A stretch of 36,301 nt of DNA from Syntrophothermus sp. DTU052 (GCA_001512495.1 LFRU01000052.1:12439-48739), one strand, 5' to 3'. Shown: positions 8,106 through 16,577, counted from the stretch's first letter. Numbers and translations: made by a program. The notes: generated by a model from the letters alone, not told the origin.

Positions 8106-10843
8106 TACTGTTCTCCTTTTTCTGCTCCGGCAGCGATCCGATCAATTATCTTCCCTACCTGTTCTATGTTTTCCCCGTATGCTCCCCAGTTCCCGGATTT
8201 CAGGGCGTTTTGGGCTTTATCAAAATATGACTTGGCCTGTCGGGCCAAATCGGCCAGGCTATCTTCATCCGTGGGACCCGGGGCGGTATCAGGTTTTTCT
8301 GCTTTAGGAGGTTGAACCTCTCGTCTCTGGCCAAAGACCCGTTGTAATGCTTCCTCAAGAGTCGGTTCCATGACTACATTATCTCCATATACTACTATGA
8401 CCCTTCTAAGTTCCGGGATTTCGCTCTGTTCCGCCTGCAGGTAAACCGGTTCTACATAAAGCATCGAACGTTCTATGGGGATTACAATAAGATTACCCCG
8501 ATAAACGGTGGAACCCTTCTGGCTCCACAGGGTCATCTGCTCGGAGATCTCCGAATTCTGGTCGATACGAGATTCAATCTGCATCGGCCCGTATATCAGC
8601 TCCTGCTTGGTAAAGTCATAGACTTTGAGCTTACCATAGTTATCACCATCGGAACGTGCACAGAGCCAGCCGATCATGTTCTGCTTGGTGTTAGGGGTAA
8701 ACGGGAGCATCAGGATGTACTCCGGATGATCCTCATCAGGCAGTTGCATGATGATGTAATAGGGCTGTATCTGTTCCACTTTGTTCCCCACAATCTCCTG
8801 CGGGATGTTCCATTTATCTTCCTTGTTGTAAAAAACTGAAGGGTCCGTCATATGGTAGAGGCTGTACATCTTGGCCTGTATCAGGAACATATCTTCAGGA
8901 TACCTTATATGAGTTCTCAAGCCTGCGGGCATGTTTTCCAAGGGCTGCAGGAAATTCGGGAATATGGGGAATATGGAGCGGATTATCGGATCCTCAATAT
9001 CGGCAATGTAAAAGGAGGTTTCCCCGCTGTAGGCGTCGACAACTACCTTTACCGAATTCCGGATGTAGTTCTTGCTGCCTGCGAACGGTTCCGAATAAGG
9101 GTAATGCTCGCTGGTAGTATAAGCATCCATCATCCAGTAAAGCTTACCATCATCATTCAGCACGATATAGGGGTCCTGATCATATTCCAGGAAAGGAGCG
9201 ATTTTGGCAACCCTCTCTCTGATATTGCGGTAGATCAGCAGCTGACTGTCCGGTTCAATCTGTGATGATATGAGTATCCGGTAGTCACCCAGCACCCAGG
9301 CAAATACCAACCGCTTGGCCAGCGAGCCCATCTTAATCCCGCGGTCGGCTTGGTAGGTACAGCGTGCATTCTTACTGCCCATGGGGTAATCAAATTCAGG
9401 AGTGGCAGTATTAACAATTACATATGAACTTTCTTCTTCACCGAAATAAATCTCCGGGCGCTCTACCTTAAGGTCCACACTCGCACGCGGCGGGATATCC
9501 TTTAGAAAAAACAGGGGCAGGCCTTCCTGGGCTACCTCATTCACCGGACTCATGGCCAATCCGTAGCCATGTGTGTACTCAAGTTTGCGGTTGATCCAGG
9601 TCTGAGGCGTGTTCTCCTGTGAGAGTTCCCGTGGAGCAAGCATCACCTGACGGTAGTGGCCGTCAATTATATAACGGTCGATATCGATGTCATGGAAGCG
9701 GTAGTAAGGTCTGATCTCCTGAATTGCCTGGTAGGTGGTCTTCAAAGGCTGCCAGTCCCAGAGACGAATATTCTCAATAGTAGCCTCATTGGCCTGGAGA
9801 TCCTCCCAAGTAAGGTCATAAGTTATTTCGTATGGTTTGGATTCTACTTTATCCAGGTTATATGCAGCCCGGGTATATTTTATATTGTTTTCAATGTACG
9901 GCTTTTCACGATTAAATTCGTTGGGCTCCACCGACAGCTTTTGGACAATCGCCGGGTAGACGCTGCCAAAAACGATGACCACTCCCACCCAGAGCCCCAG
10001 GCTGAGCAAAACCCAGTTCATCCGTTTTATTATTAGATTAAGCAATAAAATAACCGCTACGACAATCGTAATAACAGCCAGGATCTTGTATGCCAAAAGC
10101 CGGGCATGAACATCCGTATACCCGGCACCATAGACCACACTGTTACTGGAGTAAAGAATGCCGTAAGCAGCCAGTCTATATCCCCAGGATTTGCAGAGAA
10201 AGATCAGGCTCAAGAGTATAATCAGGTGAGCCTTGGGCCAGTTCAATTCTCGTAGATTAAAATCGATAAGCTTGAAGGAAGTCATCAAGAAATAAACAAG
10301 TCCCACCGCAATTACTGTAGCGATTAAGATGGGCATTAAGATGTTGTACAGCACCTGATACAACTGGAGGTCAAACACGTAAAACCCGATATCCCGACTA
10401 AATATCGGATCCTTAAGGTTAAAGGCAACACGGTTTAAGTACTGCTGAACGGTTATCCACTTTTCAGCTCCATACATACCGAGAGGCAGAGCTATAAAAA
10501 AACCAAGGAGCGCAAAGACCAGATTGGTATTTGTGGAGTGCAAAACGGCATCCCAGCCCGGCTGTTCATCGTATATTATTTCGCGGCCGTCATCATTAGT
10601 CAGCTTGATCTGCTGGTTGAGGTATCGTCTTGTTAAACCGAGGTTGACAAAAATAAACAGAAAGGCAAAAAGAAATACCGCGATGCCCAGCCCCCACTTG
10701 TTCAAGAGGCTGATTTTGAAAACCTCCGCGTAGTCTAAAGAGCTGAACCATAACCAGTCAACATACAGCTTGCTTAACGCAGAAATAAGAATCAAAACCG
10801 CTAATACTGCGGCAATGATCACCCATTTTTTCGATTTGTTCAC
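8105..10843 (-). CDS. UPF0182 (COG1615) large integral membrane protein
   Basis: Protein of 912 aa with seven predicted membrane segments in the first 300 residues (about 7-27, 50-70, 103-125, 165-187, 205-230, 248-271, 276-300). A long soluble, probably extracellular region follows with the conserved signatures of COG1615, such as IRPYYRFHDIDIDRY, SYVIVNTATPEFDYP and NSVKVVVDAYSGETSFY. The tail (about 850-912) is Pro/Glu/Lys-rich then helical, a weakly conserved linker typical of the family. Molecular function is unknown. GTG start at 10843 with GGAGAGGG upstream. A TGCTATAAT extended -10 about 100 nt upstream probably drives this gene and the coupled MBL hydrolase. Confidence 0.9.
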   Translation of the reverse strand: MNKSKKWVIIAAVLAVLILISALSKLYVDWLWFSSLDYAEVFKISLLNKWGLGIAVFLFAFLFIFVNLGLTRRYLNQQIKLTNDDGREIIYDEQPGWDAVLHSTNTNLVFALLGFFIALPLGMYGAEKWITVQQYLNRVAFNLKDPIFSRDIGFYVFDLQLYQVLYNILMPILIATVIAVGLVYFLMTSFKLIDFNLRELNWPKAHLIILLSLIFLCKSWGYRLAAYGILYSSNSVVYGAGYTDVHARLLAYKILAVITIVVAVILLLNLIIKRMNWVLLSLGLWVGVVIVFGSVYPAIVQKLSVEPNEFNREKPYIENNIKYTRAAYNLDKVESKPYEITYDLTWEDLQANEATIENIRLWDWQPLKTTYQAIQEIRPYYRFHDIDIDRYIIDGHYRQVMLAPRELSQENTPQTWINRKLEYTHGYGLAMSPVNEVAQEGLPLFFLKDIPPRASVDLKVERPEIYFGEEESSYVIVNTATPEFDYPMGSKNARCTYQADRGIKMGSLAKRLVFAWVLGDYRILISSQIEPDSQLLIYRNIRERVAKIAPFLEYDQDPYIVLNDDGKLYWMMDAYTTSEHYPYSEPFAGSKNYIRNSVKVVVDAYSGETSFYIADIEDPIIRSIFPIFPNFLQPLENMPAGLRTHIRYPEDMFLIQAKMYSLYHMTDPSVFYNKEDKWNIPQEIVGNKVEQIQPYYIIMQLPDEDHPEYILMLPFTPNTKQNMIGWLCARSDGDNYGKLKVYDFTKQELIYGPMQIESRIDQNSEISEQMTLWSQKGSTVYRGNLIVIPIERSMLYVEPVYLQAEQSEIPELRRVIVVYGDNVVMEPTLEEALQRVFGQRREVQPPKAEKPDTAPGPTDEDSLADLARQAKSYFDKAQNALKSGNWGAYGENIEQVGKIIDRIAAGAEKGEQ

Positions 10844-10940
10844 CGCAATGCACCCTCTCCTCGGAAATAATTATCCAGTGTTAGGTGGCGTTGAGATCCT
10901 GGTGGATAATTCTGCAAATATAGAATTAGTCGCTCTGATA

Positions 10941-10949
10941 ATTATAGCA
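10941..10949 (-). promoter_or_regulatory. Extended -10 promoter candidate for the UPF0182 operon
   Basis: TGCTATAAT reads on the minus strand, a perfect extended -10 (TGnTATAAT). No good -35 is visible, which is acceptable for extended -10 promoters. It lies between the ddl terminator and the UPF0182 GTG start. Confidence 0.45.
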
Positions 10950-10992
10950 GAATTAGCCGCATTAGCATATTTCACTGGTGGTCCCGGTGTGT

Positions 10993-11031
10993 AAAAAACA
11001 ACAGGCTTTGCTTGCTGCAAAACCTGTTGTT
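10993..11031 (-). terminator. Rho-independent terminator of ddl
   Basis: On the minus strand the stem AACAACAGGTTTTG / CAAAGCCTGTTGTT (14 positions, one G-T pair) with a 7-nt loop runs into TTTT. It lies 40 nt past the ddl stop codon, and separates ddl from the UPF0182 operon. Confidence 0.85.
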
Positions 11032-11070
11032 GACTCTGACCTATAACGGATCACCTGTACGGGGTGAAAA

Positions 11071-12015
11071 TCAGCCCCGCACACCCCAGAAATCAGCCGC
11101 CAGCTTCACGATCTCCTCTACCAGATCATCGTATCCCATCCCATAATGGGAGGCTGCGTCCGGGAAGAGACTTAACCCGGTCATCCCCGGTATGGTGTTT
11201 ACCTCCAGGACCCAGGGCTGCTCCGACGAATCAATTATAAAGTCTATACGTGAAAAACCACGACAGTTTAAGCTCCGGTAGATACTTTTGGCAATACTCT
11301 TTACTCTATCCGCAGCTTCGCTGGATATCCGGGCAGGGATAATGTGGACACTTCCTCCCGGGGTATACTTTGCTTCATAATCATAAACACCTTTCGCGGC
11401 TTCAATCTCTATCAAAGGCAACACCACCGGCTCATTGTTCCCCAGCACAGAAGCGGTTATCTCCACTCCCGCAATGAACTTCTCGGCCAGCGCTTGATCG
11501 CTCATCAACAGGGCTTCGACAACGGCACCATCGAGAGCCTCTTCCTCTCGGACTATGCTTGTGCCAATCGACGATCCCTGTGTAGCCGGCTTGATAACTA
11601 CCGGAAGGCCCAGCTCATTTATGATCTGGGCCTGTACCGCTTTTGAATTCTTGAAGTAGGCATCCTTGTCAATGACCATAAAAGGAGCAGTCGGTATTCC
11701 TTCATACATTAGAAGCTTTTTCGTCAGCACCTTATCCATGCAAACCGCACTGCACGCAACCCCCGACCCCGTATAAGGCAGCCCCATTACCTCCAACAGC
11801 CCTTGGATAGCGCCATCCTCGCCATACCTGCCGTGTAGAGCGATGAAGACCAGTTCCGGATCAATTTCTTTCAATTTAGCCGCTACGTCTTCGGCAGCGT
11901 CAACGGGAATTGCCTCATAACCTTTTCTCAGCAGGGCTTCAGTTACTGCTCTGCCGCTTTTCAGAGAGACCTCACGCTCCCTGGATTTACCACCCATCAG
12001 AATTGCTATACGCAT
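11071..12015 (-). CDS. ddl: D-alanine--D-alanine ligase
   Basis: Cytoplasmic ATP-grasp ligase (314 aa) that makes D-Ala-D-Ala for peptidoglycan. Diagnostic motifs: MGGKSREREVSLKSG (with Glu15), HGRYGEDGAIQG, KPATQGSSIGTS, YDYEAKY and EVNTIPGMTG with the Mg-binding Glu/Asn. The Tyr in YDYEAKY is the form found in D-Ala-specific enzymes rather than the D-lactate ligases of intrinsic vancomycin-resistant bacteria. Start ATG at 12015 has AAAGGGAG upstream. It is a single gene with a strong terminator; the upstream PHP gene ends 172 nt away. No cell-wall neighbours (murF and others) are in the window. Confidence 0.95.
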   Translation of the reverse strand: MRIAILMGGKSREREVSLKSGRAVTEALLRKGYEAIPVDAAEDVAAKLKEIDPELVFIALHGRYGEDGAIQGLLEVMGLPYTGSGVACSAVCMDKVLTKKLLMYEGIPTAPFMVIDKDAYFKNSKAVQAQIINELGLPVVIKPATQGSSIGTSIVREEEALDGAVVEALLMSDQALAEKFIAGVEITASVLGNNEPVVLPLIEIEAAKGVYDYEAKYTPGGSVHIIPARISSEAADRVKSIAKSIYRSLNCRGFSRIDFIIDSSEQPWVLEVNTIPGMTGLSLFPDAASHYGMGYDDLVEEIVKLAADFWGVRG

Positions 12016-12187
12016 TTTATCTCCCTTTCTCTACCCATCTCTTTTTATACTAGTCAATAACCGGGTTCGGAAGCAGCAAGTATTGAAGTACCAACCAAGT
12101 TTTCTCGCTAACCGGGAAGCCTTATCTACCAACCTACTATACGTGATCTCATAACATTATATTACAAACAGCCGTATCGTGATTTGC

Positions 12188-13048
12188 TCAACAGCCCTTT
12201 TCCCGCAACAGCGAATCCAGTGTCCCTGGAGGAACCATCGTGCTTCCGAGTCTGACCTCCGGTGTATAGAGGCCATGGTAGTCACTTCCACCCGTCGCCA
12301 CCAGCCCTATTTCACTCGCCATTCTTTCATAATGTATTACCAACTGACGGCGATTGGTTCCAAAGTAATAGTAGTAAACCTCCAGGCCGATGCGCGCTGT
12401 ATTAAGGAGATCAACAACCATTTTGTCATCATGAATCAGACCCGGGTGGGCCAAAACCGGCACTCCGTTTGCTTTCCTGATCAACTCTACCGCTTCGGCA
12501 AAGGGATTACCCGTAAAGATAACATAGGCCAGCCCATTTTGGGATAGGTAACGGCGTAGAGTATCAACCGCCTGTTCTTTTGTTTTCAGATAACCGGCTT
12601 TGAACAAGGCCATGATGATATGGTTTTTGCCAATTGTTCTTCCTTCCGCGGCAATATTATAGAACTGTTCCTTGTCCAGCTTAAAGCCTAACCGCTCCAG
12701 ATTGTCGACAATCTGCAGGCTGGTGTCGTTGCGCTGTTGCTGTATCTCCTTGATGCGGGAGCGGAAGTCCTGATCATTGGTATCAAAGTAGTAACCTAGA
12801 AGATGGATCTCTCTTCCTTCAAAACAGGTTAGAAACTCGATGCCGGGAACAACCGTCAGTCCCTGCGCTTCTGCCAGGCCGCCTATCGAATCCATTCCGG
12901 CAATACTCTCGTGATCAGTAAGGCTGATCGTTTTAACGCCCGCCGATATTGCTTCATCTACCAGCTTGGCGGGAGATGTAGATCCATCCGAAGCAGTGGT
13001 ATGAATGTGCAGATCGATGCTTCCTCGATTCAAGTTACCGTTCTCCAT
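12188..13048 (-). CDS. PHP-domain metal-dependent phosphoesterase
   Basis: PHP-domain protein of 286 aa. The first motif is DLHIHTTASDGS (His14, His16, Asp21), then LTDHESIAG, EFLTCFEGREIHLLGYYFD, AHPGLIHDD and late GSDYHG, giving the metal-binding residues of the family. Its layout matches the YciV/TrpH-type phosphoesterases, some of which act as 3',5'-nucleoside bisphosphate phosphatases or 5'-exonucleases on short RNA. The exact activity here is inferred only at class level. Start is uncertain: ATG at 13048 has a weak AGGAT, while a TTG five codons inside has GGAG at good spacing. A 14-bp perfect palindrome lies 31 nt upstream. Confidence 0.85.
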   Translation of the reverse strand: MENGNLNRGSIDLHIHTTASDGSTSPAKLVDEAISAGVKTISLTDHESIAGMDSIGGLAEAQGLTVVPGIEFLTCFEGREIHLLGYYFDTNDQDFRSRIKEIQQQRNDTSLQIVDNLERLGFKLDKEQFYNIAAEGRTIGKNHIIMALFKAGYLKTKEQAVDTLRRYLSQNGLAYVIFTGNPFAEAVELIRKANGVPVLAHPGLIHDDKMVVDLLNTARIGLEVYYYYFGTNRRQLVIHYERMASEIGLVATGGSDYHGLYTPEVRLGSTMVPPGTLDSLLREKGC

Positions 13049-13078
13049 TCTTGGCTGAATCCTATATTATGATAGCAG

Positions 13079-13092
13079 ACTTCGGCCGAAGT
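13079..13092. promoter_or_regulatory. Perfect 14-bp palindrome, possible operator of the PHP gene
   Basis: ACTTCGGCCGAAGT is self-complementary over all 14 bases. On the minus strand it ends a few bases before TGCTATCAT, an extended -10-like element, so it would occupy the promoter spacer of the PHP gene. This is a classic repressor or activator position, but no regulator is identified. Confidence 0.35.
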
Positions 13093-13288
13093 ATTCTAAT
13101 AACTGTTTAGGCTCCGAAAAACTGGAACCTTGCTTGTATCCCCTTTTAACTCGCGGTATTCCAAGTATACCCGGTAATGACTCCGGATAGTTTTCGCCTA
13201 TGAGAAGTATTAGGCTGTTAAGGAGGATGAGGTCTCGTATCATTCAGCAATTGGTATCGGTATTCCGACAACGTCACAGCGGGTGACC

Positions 13289-13317
13289 TTGAAAATTCAG
13301 TATTCATATGCTATGAT
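13289..13317 (+). promoter_or_regulatory. Promoter of tRNA-Trp
   Basis: TTGAAA (13289-13294), exactly 17 bp spacer, TATGAT (13312-13317). This near-consensus sigma-A promoter lies 18 nt before the tRNA 5' end. Confidence 0.8.
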
Positions 13318-13334
13318 AACACTTGCAGATTTTT

Positions 13335-13410
<76 letters not shown>

Positions 13411-13425
13411 TCATAAAACACCGTA

Positions 13426-13456
13426 AAACCGGGGTTAGGTTCACCCCGGTTTTTTC
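13426..13456 (+). terminator. Rho-independent terminator of tRNA-Trp
   Basis: Stem AAACCGGGGT / ACCCCGGTTT (10 bp) with a 7-nt loop, followed by TTTTC, located 15 nt after the tRNA 3' end. Confidence 0.88.
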
Positions 13457-13481
13457 GTGGTAAAATGTATTTTGCCGTTTC

Positions 13482-13503
13482 AGTGACCAGTTAGTGACCA
13501 GTT
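13482..13503 (+). repeat. 11-bp tandem direct repeat
   Basis: AGTGACCAGTT occurs twice head to tail immediately downstream of the tRNA terminator. It may be a slippage product or part of an old attachment region. Confidence 0.7.
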
Positions 13504-13791
13504 CTATTTCTTTCAGTATGTCTCTTGAAATTATCTTGACCAGGCAACGAAAATAGAACTCTGGATGACATCTAAACTGAATGCCGGGGCTACACTGGTT
13601 TAATCGCGCCATTTGGCACCAAAGAAACAAAGCACGATAAAAATAAGTTGAGGCAATAGATGTTTTTATAAAGTACTGGTTTTTGGCTGCAGTTGAGCCA
13701 CGCGGAAATGAGGAATGTATCCTCGATTACTGAAGGTTTTACTCGGTATTTGGCGTTCTAGATTCTCCTTCCTTTTTAATAAAATAAGACT

Positions 13792-14088
13792 ATGGAATGG
13801 ACCATCAGAAATGACCGTCAATCGGTAACGGTCGGTATTAACTATCGTCTTCGGCTTTTATATCGTCAGGGGTTAACCCCAAGCTTGATTCGCTTAGGGC
13901 GTGAGCATTCCCGTCTATTCTGGGCTGAAAGAGGTTATTCCTATATCCCGAACAAACAGGTATTGATACGTTCGGATGACGTCATATGGGATGAGGTAGA
14001 ACGCCGGTGGCTCTACAAAAGTAGTAGACTGATCCCGATGCGTTTTAACGACCCGCAGATTATTGGAATAGCGGTAGAGGCCTCATAA
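13792..14088 (+). CDS. Hypothetical protein, 98 aa
   Basis: Family not recognised. The translation looks protein-like: a basic N-terminal half (VGINYRLRLLYRQGLTPSLIRLG) and a beta-rich second half (YIPNKQVLIRSDDVIWDEVERRW), with no membrane segment, signal peptide or metal motif. Against it, no Shine-Dalgarno site precedes the ATG, and the preceding AT-rich sequence gives only an unclear promoter. A possible terminator follows the stop within 35 nt, which supports a real unit. It sits in the gene-poor region after tRNA-Trp, so it could be an acquired or decaying gene. Confidence 0.4.
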   Translation: MEWTIRNDRQSVTVGINYRLRLLYRQGLTPSLIRLGREHSRLFWAERGYSYIPNKQVLIRSDDVIWDEVERRWLYKSSRLIPMRFNDPQIIGIAVEAS

Positions 14089-14089
14089 T

Positions 14090-14125
14090 AGGGAACCTTG
14101 AGGTATTTCCCCCGTTCCCTTTTTT
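14090..14125 (+). terminator. Possible terminator after the 98-aa ORF
   Basis: AGGGAAC and GTTCCCT pair over 7 bp around a 17-nt loop and are followed by TTTTT. The stem is short for its loop, so confidence is moderate. Confidence 0.5.
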
Positions 14126-14328
14126 GCCTGCTGCGATTAAGATTCAACCTAAATCAAACCGTTTGTTCCCTCCGTTAGGTTTCTCGATGGATGCTCGCCT
14201 CCCCTTCAAAACGTAAAATCACAGTCCGCGCAGCCCTTTGGTCAAAACCGGAATACATGATGGTCAGGACCCTCATACCTGCTGTCAACTTTCGACGGTC
14301 TGGAGGTTTAATACCGGCCGATAGAGAA

Positions 14329-14337
14329 TGCTATAAA
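14329..14337 (+). promoter_or_regulatory. Extended -10 promoter candidate for the amidase gene
   Basis: TGCTATAAA (TGn plus near-consensus -10) lies 55 nt before the TTG start. No clear -35 box is visible. Confidence 0.4.
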
Positions 14338-14392
14338 ATGAAACGAACTCTATATACGCCTAAGAGCTCAAAGGTCGAGAGGAGGAAGAAAA

Positions 14393-15814
14393 TTGACAGA
14401 TTTAGCCTATACTTCAGCCACAGATTTGGCAAGGCTGATTAGAACCAAAGAAGTCTCGCCAGTTGAAATTGTTGATCATTCACTTTCCAGGATTGAAGCC
14501 TTAAATCCCCTGGTAAATGCATTCTGCACCATAGTTGCCGAGCAAGCCAGGGCCGAAGCCAGGGAAGCTGAAAGAAAAGTAATGCGGGGAGAGGAACTGG
14601 GGCCTTTACATGGATTGCCTATCGCCATCAAGGACCTTACCTTAACGGCCGGTATCCGTACTACCTTTGGCTCCATGGTCTTCAAAGACTACATACCGAA
14701 TGAAGATGCCATCTGCGTTAAGAGGATCAAGGAAGCAGGAGCCATCATCATGGGTAAGACCAATACCCCGGAGTTTGGACACAAGGGTACCACTGACAAT
14801 CTGCTGTTTGGAACCACGAAAAACCCATGGAACCTGGAACTGACAGCGGGAGGTTCCAGTGGAGGTTCAGCCGCCGCCGTGGCGGCAGGATTGGTTCCGA
14901 TGGCTGAAGGCAGTGACGGTGGCGGTTCCATCCGGATTCCCTCAAGCTTCTGCGGTTGTTTTGGGTTTAAGCCGACATACGGCAGAATCCCTTACGATGC
15001 CAATACCAGGAACATGTTCTGGTCCCAGGCGCCGTTCCTGCATTTTGGCCCCATAACCCGGACGGTGGAGGATGCGGCTCTCCTGTTTTCAGTCATGTCC
15101 GGCTATCATCCTCTTGATCCGTATTCCCTGCCCGATACTGGAGAAGACTTTCTTTACGAAATCAGAAAAAGCCCCGGGGACTTACGGGTAGCTTACAGTC
15201 CTGACCTGGGATTTTACCAGGTGGATAAACGGGTCAGGCTGGTCATTGAAAAAGCGGTTCAAAACCTGCAGACTCTGGGGATTAAGGCTGAGCTGATAGA
15301 TGTTGATCTGGGATCGAAAAAGGACTTTGAGGAAGCCTTCATTGCCATGTGGTATGCACAGATCGCTTCCGCCTATGCCTGGTTGCTGCCGGAGAAGAAA
15401 GAAATGCTTCCCAAATCCGTCATCTTCATGTTGGAAACCGGACAGGCCATGACGGCCATGGACTACAAAAAATCGGAACTGATTCGTACTGACATCTGGT
15501 ACCGGTTGCAGAAGGTATTTGAGAATTATGAACTGCTGGTCTGCCCTACCCTGGCAGTGCCTGCATTCTCTCACCAGATACGGGGACCAAAAGAGATTAA
15601 CGGCGTCAAAGTTAGTCCTCATACCGACTGGATGTTAACCAATTCCTTCAATATGACGGGGCATCCGGCGGCTTCACTGCCGGTTGGTTTTTCTGATGAA
15701 GGCCTTCCCATAGGTATGCAGGTAATAGGCAGGAGGCTCGAGGACAGCACAGTTCTGCGGCTCTGTTATGCCTATGAACAGGCCTTCCCCATGAGACGCC
15801 GACCTCTCCTTTAA
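14393..15814 (+). CDS. Amidase signature family enzyme
   Basis: Amidase of 473 aa hydrolysing a carboxamide with a Ser-cisSer-Lys triad. The residues are visible in family spacing: Lys80 (GLPIAIKDL), cis-Ser155 (AGGSSGGSAAAVAAGL) and nucleophile Ser179 (GSDGGGSIRIPSSFCGCFG), exactly 24 residues after the cis-Ser as in well-studied members. TTG start at 14393 with GAGAGGAGGAAG upstream. It stands alone: there are no gatB or gatC neighbours and the sequence looks like a stand-alone amidase rather than GatA. Possible substrates are aliphatic or aryl amides, peptide amides or cyclic-imide products; the sequence does not decide. The gene has its own promoter and ends before a bidirectional terminator. 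Confidence 0.88.
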   Translation: MTDLAYTSATDLARLIRTKEVSPVEIVDHSLSRIEALNPLVNAFCTIVAEQARAEAREAERKVMRGEELGPLHGLPIAIKDLTLTAGIRTTFGSMVFKDYIPNEDAICVKRIKEAGAIIMGKTNTPEFGHKGTTDNLLFGTTKNPWNLELTAGGSSGGSAAAVAAGLVPMAEGSDGGGSIRIPSSFCGCFGFKPTYGRIPYDANTRNMFWSQAPFLHFGPITRTVEDAALLFSVMSGYHPLDPYSLPDTGEDFLYEIRKSPGDLRVAYSPDLGFYQVDKRVRLVIEKAVQNLQTLGIKAELIDVDLGSKKDFEEAFIAMWYAQIASAYAWLLPEKKEMLPKSVIFMLETGQAMTAMDYKKSELIRTDIWYRLQKVFENYELLVCPTLAVPAFSHQIRGPKEINGVKVSPHTDWMLTNSFNMTGHPAASLPVGFSDEGLPIGMQVIGRRLEDSTVLRLCYAYEQAFPMRRRPLL

Positions 15815-15918
15815 GGCCGGCCGCCCGTTAATGTCGACCGGCTAACAGGATACCTCATGCCACTTTCGCTGTGTGGAACTTACGCTCTGTGACCGACGGT
15901 GCCGGTCGCAAAAATAGA

Positions 15919-15941
15919 AACCCCGCAATTGCTGCGGGGTT
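15919..15941. terminator. Bidirectional terminator between amidase and the 134-aa gene
   Basis: Stem AACCCCGCA / TGCGGGGTT, 9 bp, loop ATTGC. On the minus strand it is followed by TCTATTTTTG, on the plus strand by ATTTC. It is best as terminator of the minus-strand orphan gene and may also stop the amidase transcript. Confidence 0.8.
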
Positions 15942-15967
15942 ATTTCGATACATATGCCGCCGGGGCC

Positions 15968-16372
15968 CTATCCTATCAACTTGACGAATGCATCGTATTG
16001 CTCGGCATTGCTCCGGTTCTTGGGTCGGATCATCGTCAGTGTTTTGCCGTCGGTAAAGGTCAAAACAGCTTTCTGCAGGGTTACTTTGATGTTGTCATTG
16101 CACTGTGCAATCGAATAGCTGCGTTCAACTTTAATGAGCTTATCACGCTGAAAGTTGCAGATCTCAATAAAATCAGGAGTAAGGATTTCGGCTCTTGTAA
16201 TGGCCTTCTCAGAAAGCACCCAGATTATCTCTCTAAACTTTTCCGAGTCTTCGTCCATGTCCCCGAATTCTCTGTACCACCCTTTGATTGCCCCAACTAC
16301 TGTCAGCGCATTTTGCAAAATGTCAAACGAGTAATGTCCAGTTTCCAACTCCATTTCGATGGCCTTCAGCAT
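15968..16372 (-). CDS. Hypothetical protein, 134 aa
   Basis: Family not recognised. A soluble acidic protein beginning MLKAIEMELETGHYSFD. It has an N-terminal helical part (about 1-60, with WYREFGDMDEDSEKFREIIW) and a beta-rich part (about 70-134, with KVTLQKAVLTFTDGKTLTMIRP). The helical half plus sheet half suggests a small alpha/beta fold. There are no membrane segments or catalytic motifs. The ATG at 16372 is preceded by AAGGGGGGAAGAG, a good ribosome site, and the gene is followed by a strong terminator, so it is likely a real monocistronic gene. It is flanked by plus-strand genes on both sides. Confidence 0.65.
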   Translation of the reverse strand: MLKAIEMELETGHYSFDILQNALTVVGAIKGWYREFGDMDEDSEKFREIIWVLSEKAITRAEILTPDFIEICNFQRDKLIKVERSYSIAQCNDNIKVTLQKAVLTFTDGKTLTMIRPKNRSNAEQYDAFVKLIG

Positions 16373-16466
16373 ACTCTTCCCCCCTTATAGGATCATCTAT
16401 TCATCATCAGCTGTAGATTATCCTGCTTCAAATAATGGTTATTATTGAGTCAAGTCAGGATATTAA

Positions 16467-16574
16467 AAGTCGGGGATTTCCCAAAACTACGTTATCATTC
16501 CTTTTGATAGTCCGGAACTCGCAGAGGAGATACTGCGGAGTTCAAAGGAGGTTGGCACTGTAGAGTTTAGGTAG
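16467..16574 (+). pseudogene. Possible gene remnant, 35 codons
   Basis: Following an in-frame TAA, this frame reads QNYVIIPFDSPELAEEILRS, then SKEVGTVEFR and a stop. The composition is that of a real protein (amphipathic helix then strand), unlike the neighbouring noise, but there is no ATG, GTG or TTG start with a ribosome site. It could be the 3' end of a decayed gene. Family unknown. Confidence 0.25.
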
Positions 16575-16577
16575 ATA

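Larger units (their letters stand above)
13049..13334. other. Intergenic region between the PHP gene and tRNA-Trp
   Basis: No convincing gene. It contains a perfect palindrome ACTTCGGCCGAAGT (13079-13092) beside a TGCTATCAT extended -10 for the minus-strand PHP gene. On the plus strand, AAGGAGGATGAGG opens a 19-codon reading frame with no spacing between ribosome site and ATG, which I do not call a gene. The tRNA promoter is at the right end. Confidence 0.5.
13411..13791. other. Gene-poor stretch downstream of tRNA-Trp
   Basis: After the tRNA terminator the stretch has no supportable coding region. It contains an 11-bp tandem repeat (13482-13503) and an inverted repeat AGTTCTATTT (13500-13509) / AAATAGAACT (13551-13560). 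The 94-codon minus ORF here reads back through the tRNA (ending TGIEPAAYGFGDRRSTN) and is a known type of tRNA shadow. It may be scar DNA from past integration at the tRNA, but no integrase is seen. Confidence 0.45.
14089..14392. other. Intergenic region before the amidase gene
   Basis: Holds the putative terminator at its left end and the amidase promoter and ribosome site at its right end. In between, AACCTAA ... TTAGGTT flank a small CAAACCGTTTG palindrome (about 14145-14182), a possible RNA structure of unknown meaning. The 83-codon plus ORF starting at 14191 runs into the amidase in another frame and is not supported. Confidence 0.45.

Noticed and set aside
7551-8315. 254-codon plus ORF
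   Set aside because: Fully antisense to the MBL and UPF0182 genes, with low-complexity shadow composition.
13500-13560. Inverted repeat AGTTCTATTT / AAATAGAACT as insertion-sequence ends
   Set aside because: Only 41 bp apart, with no transposase and no target-site duplication.
14191-14442. 83-codon plus ORF before the amidase
   Set aside because: Overlaps the amidase start in another frame and has no Shine-Dalgarno site.
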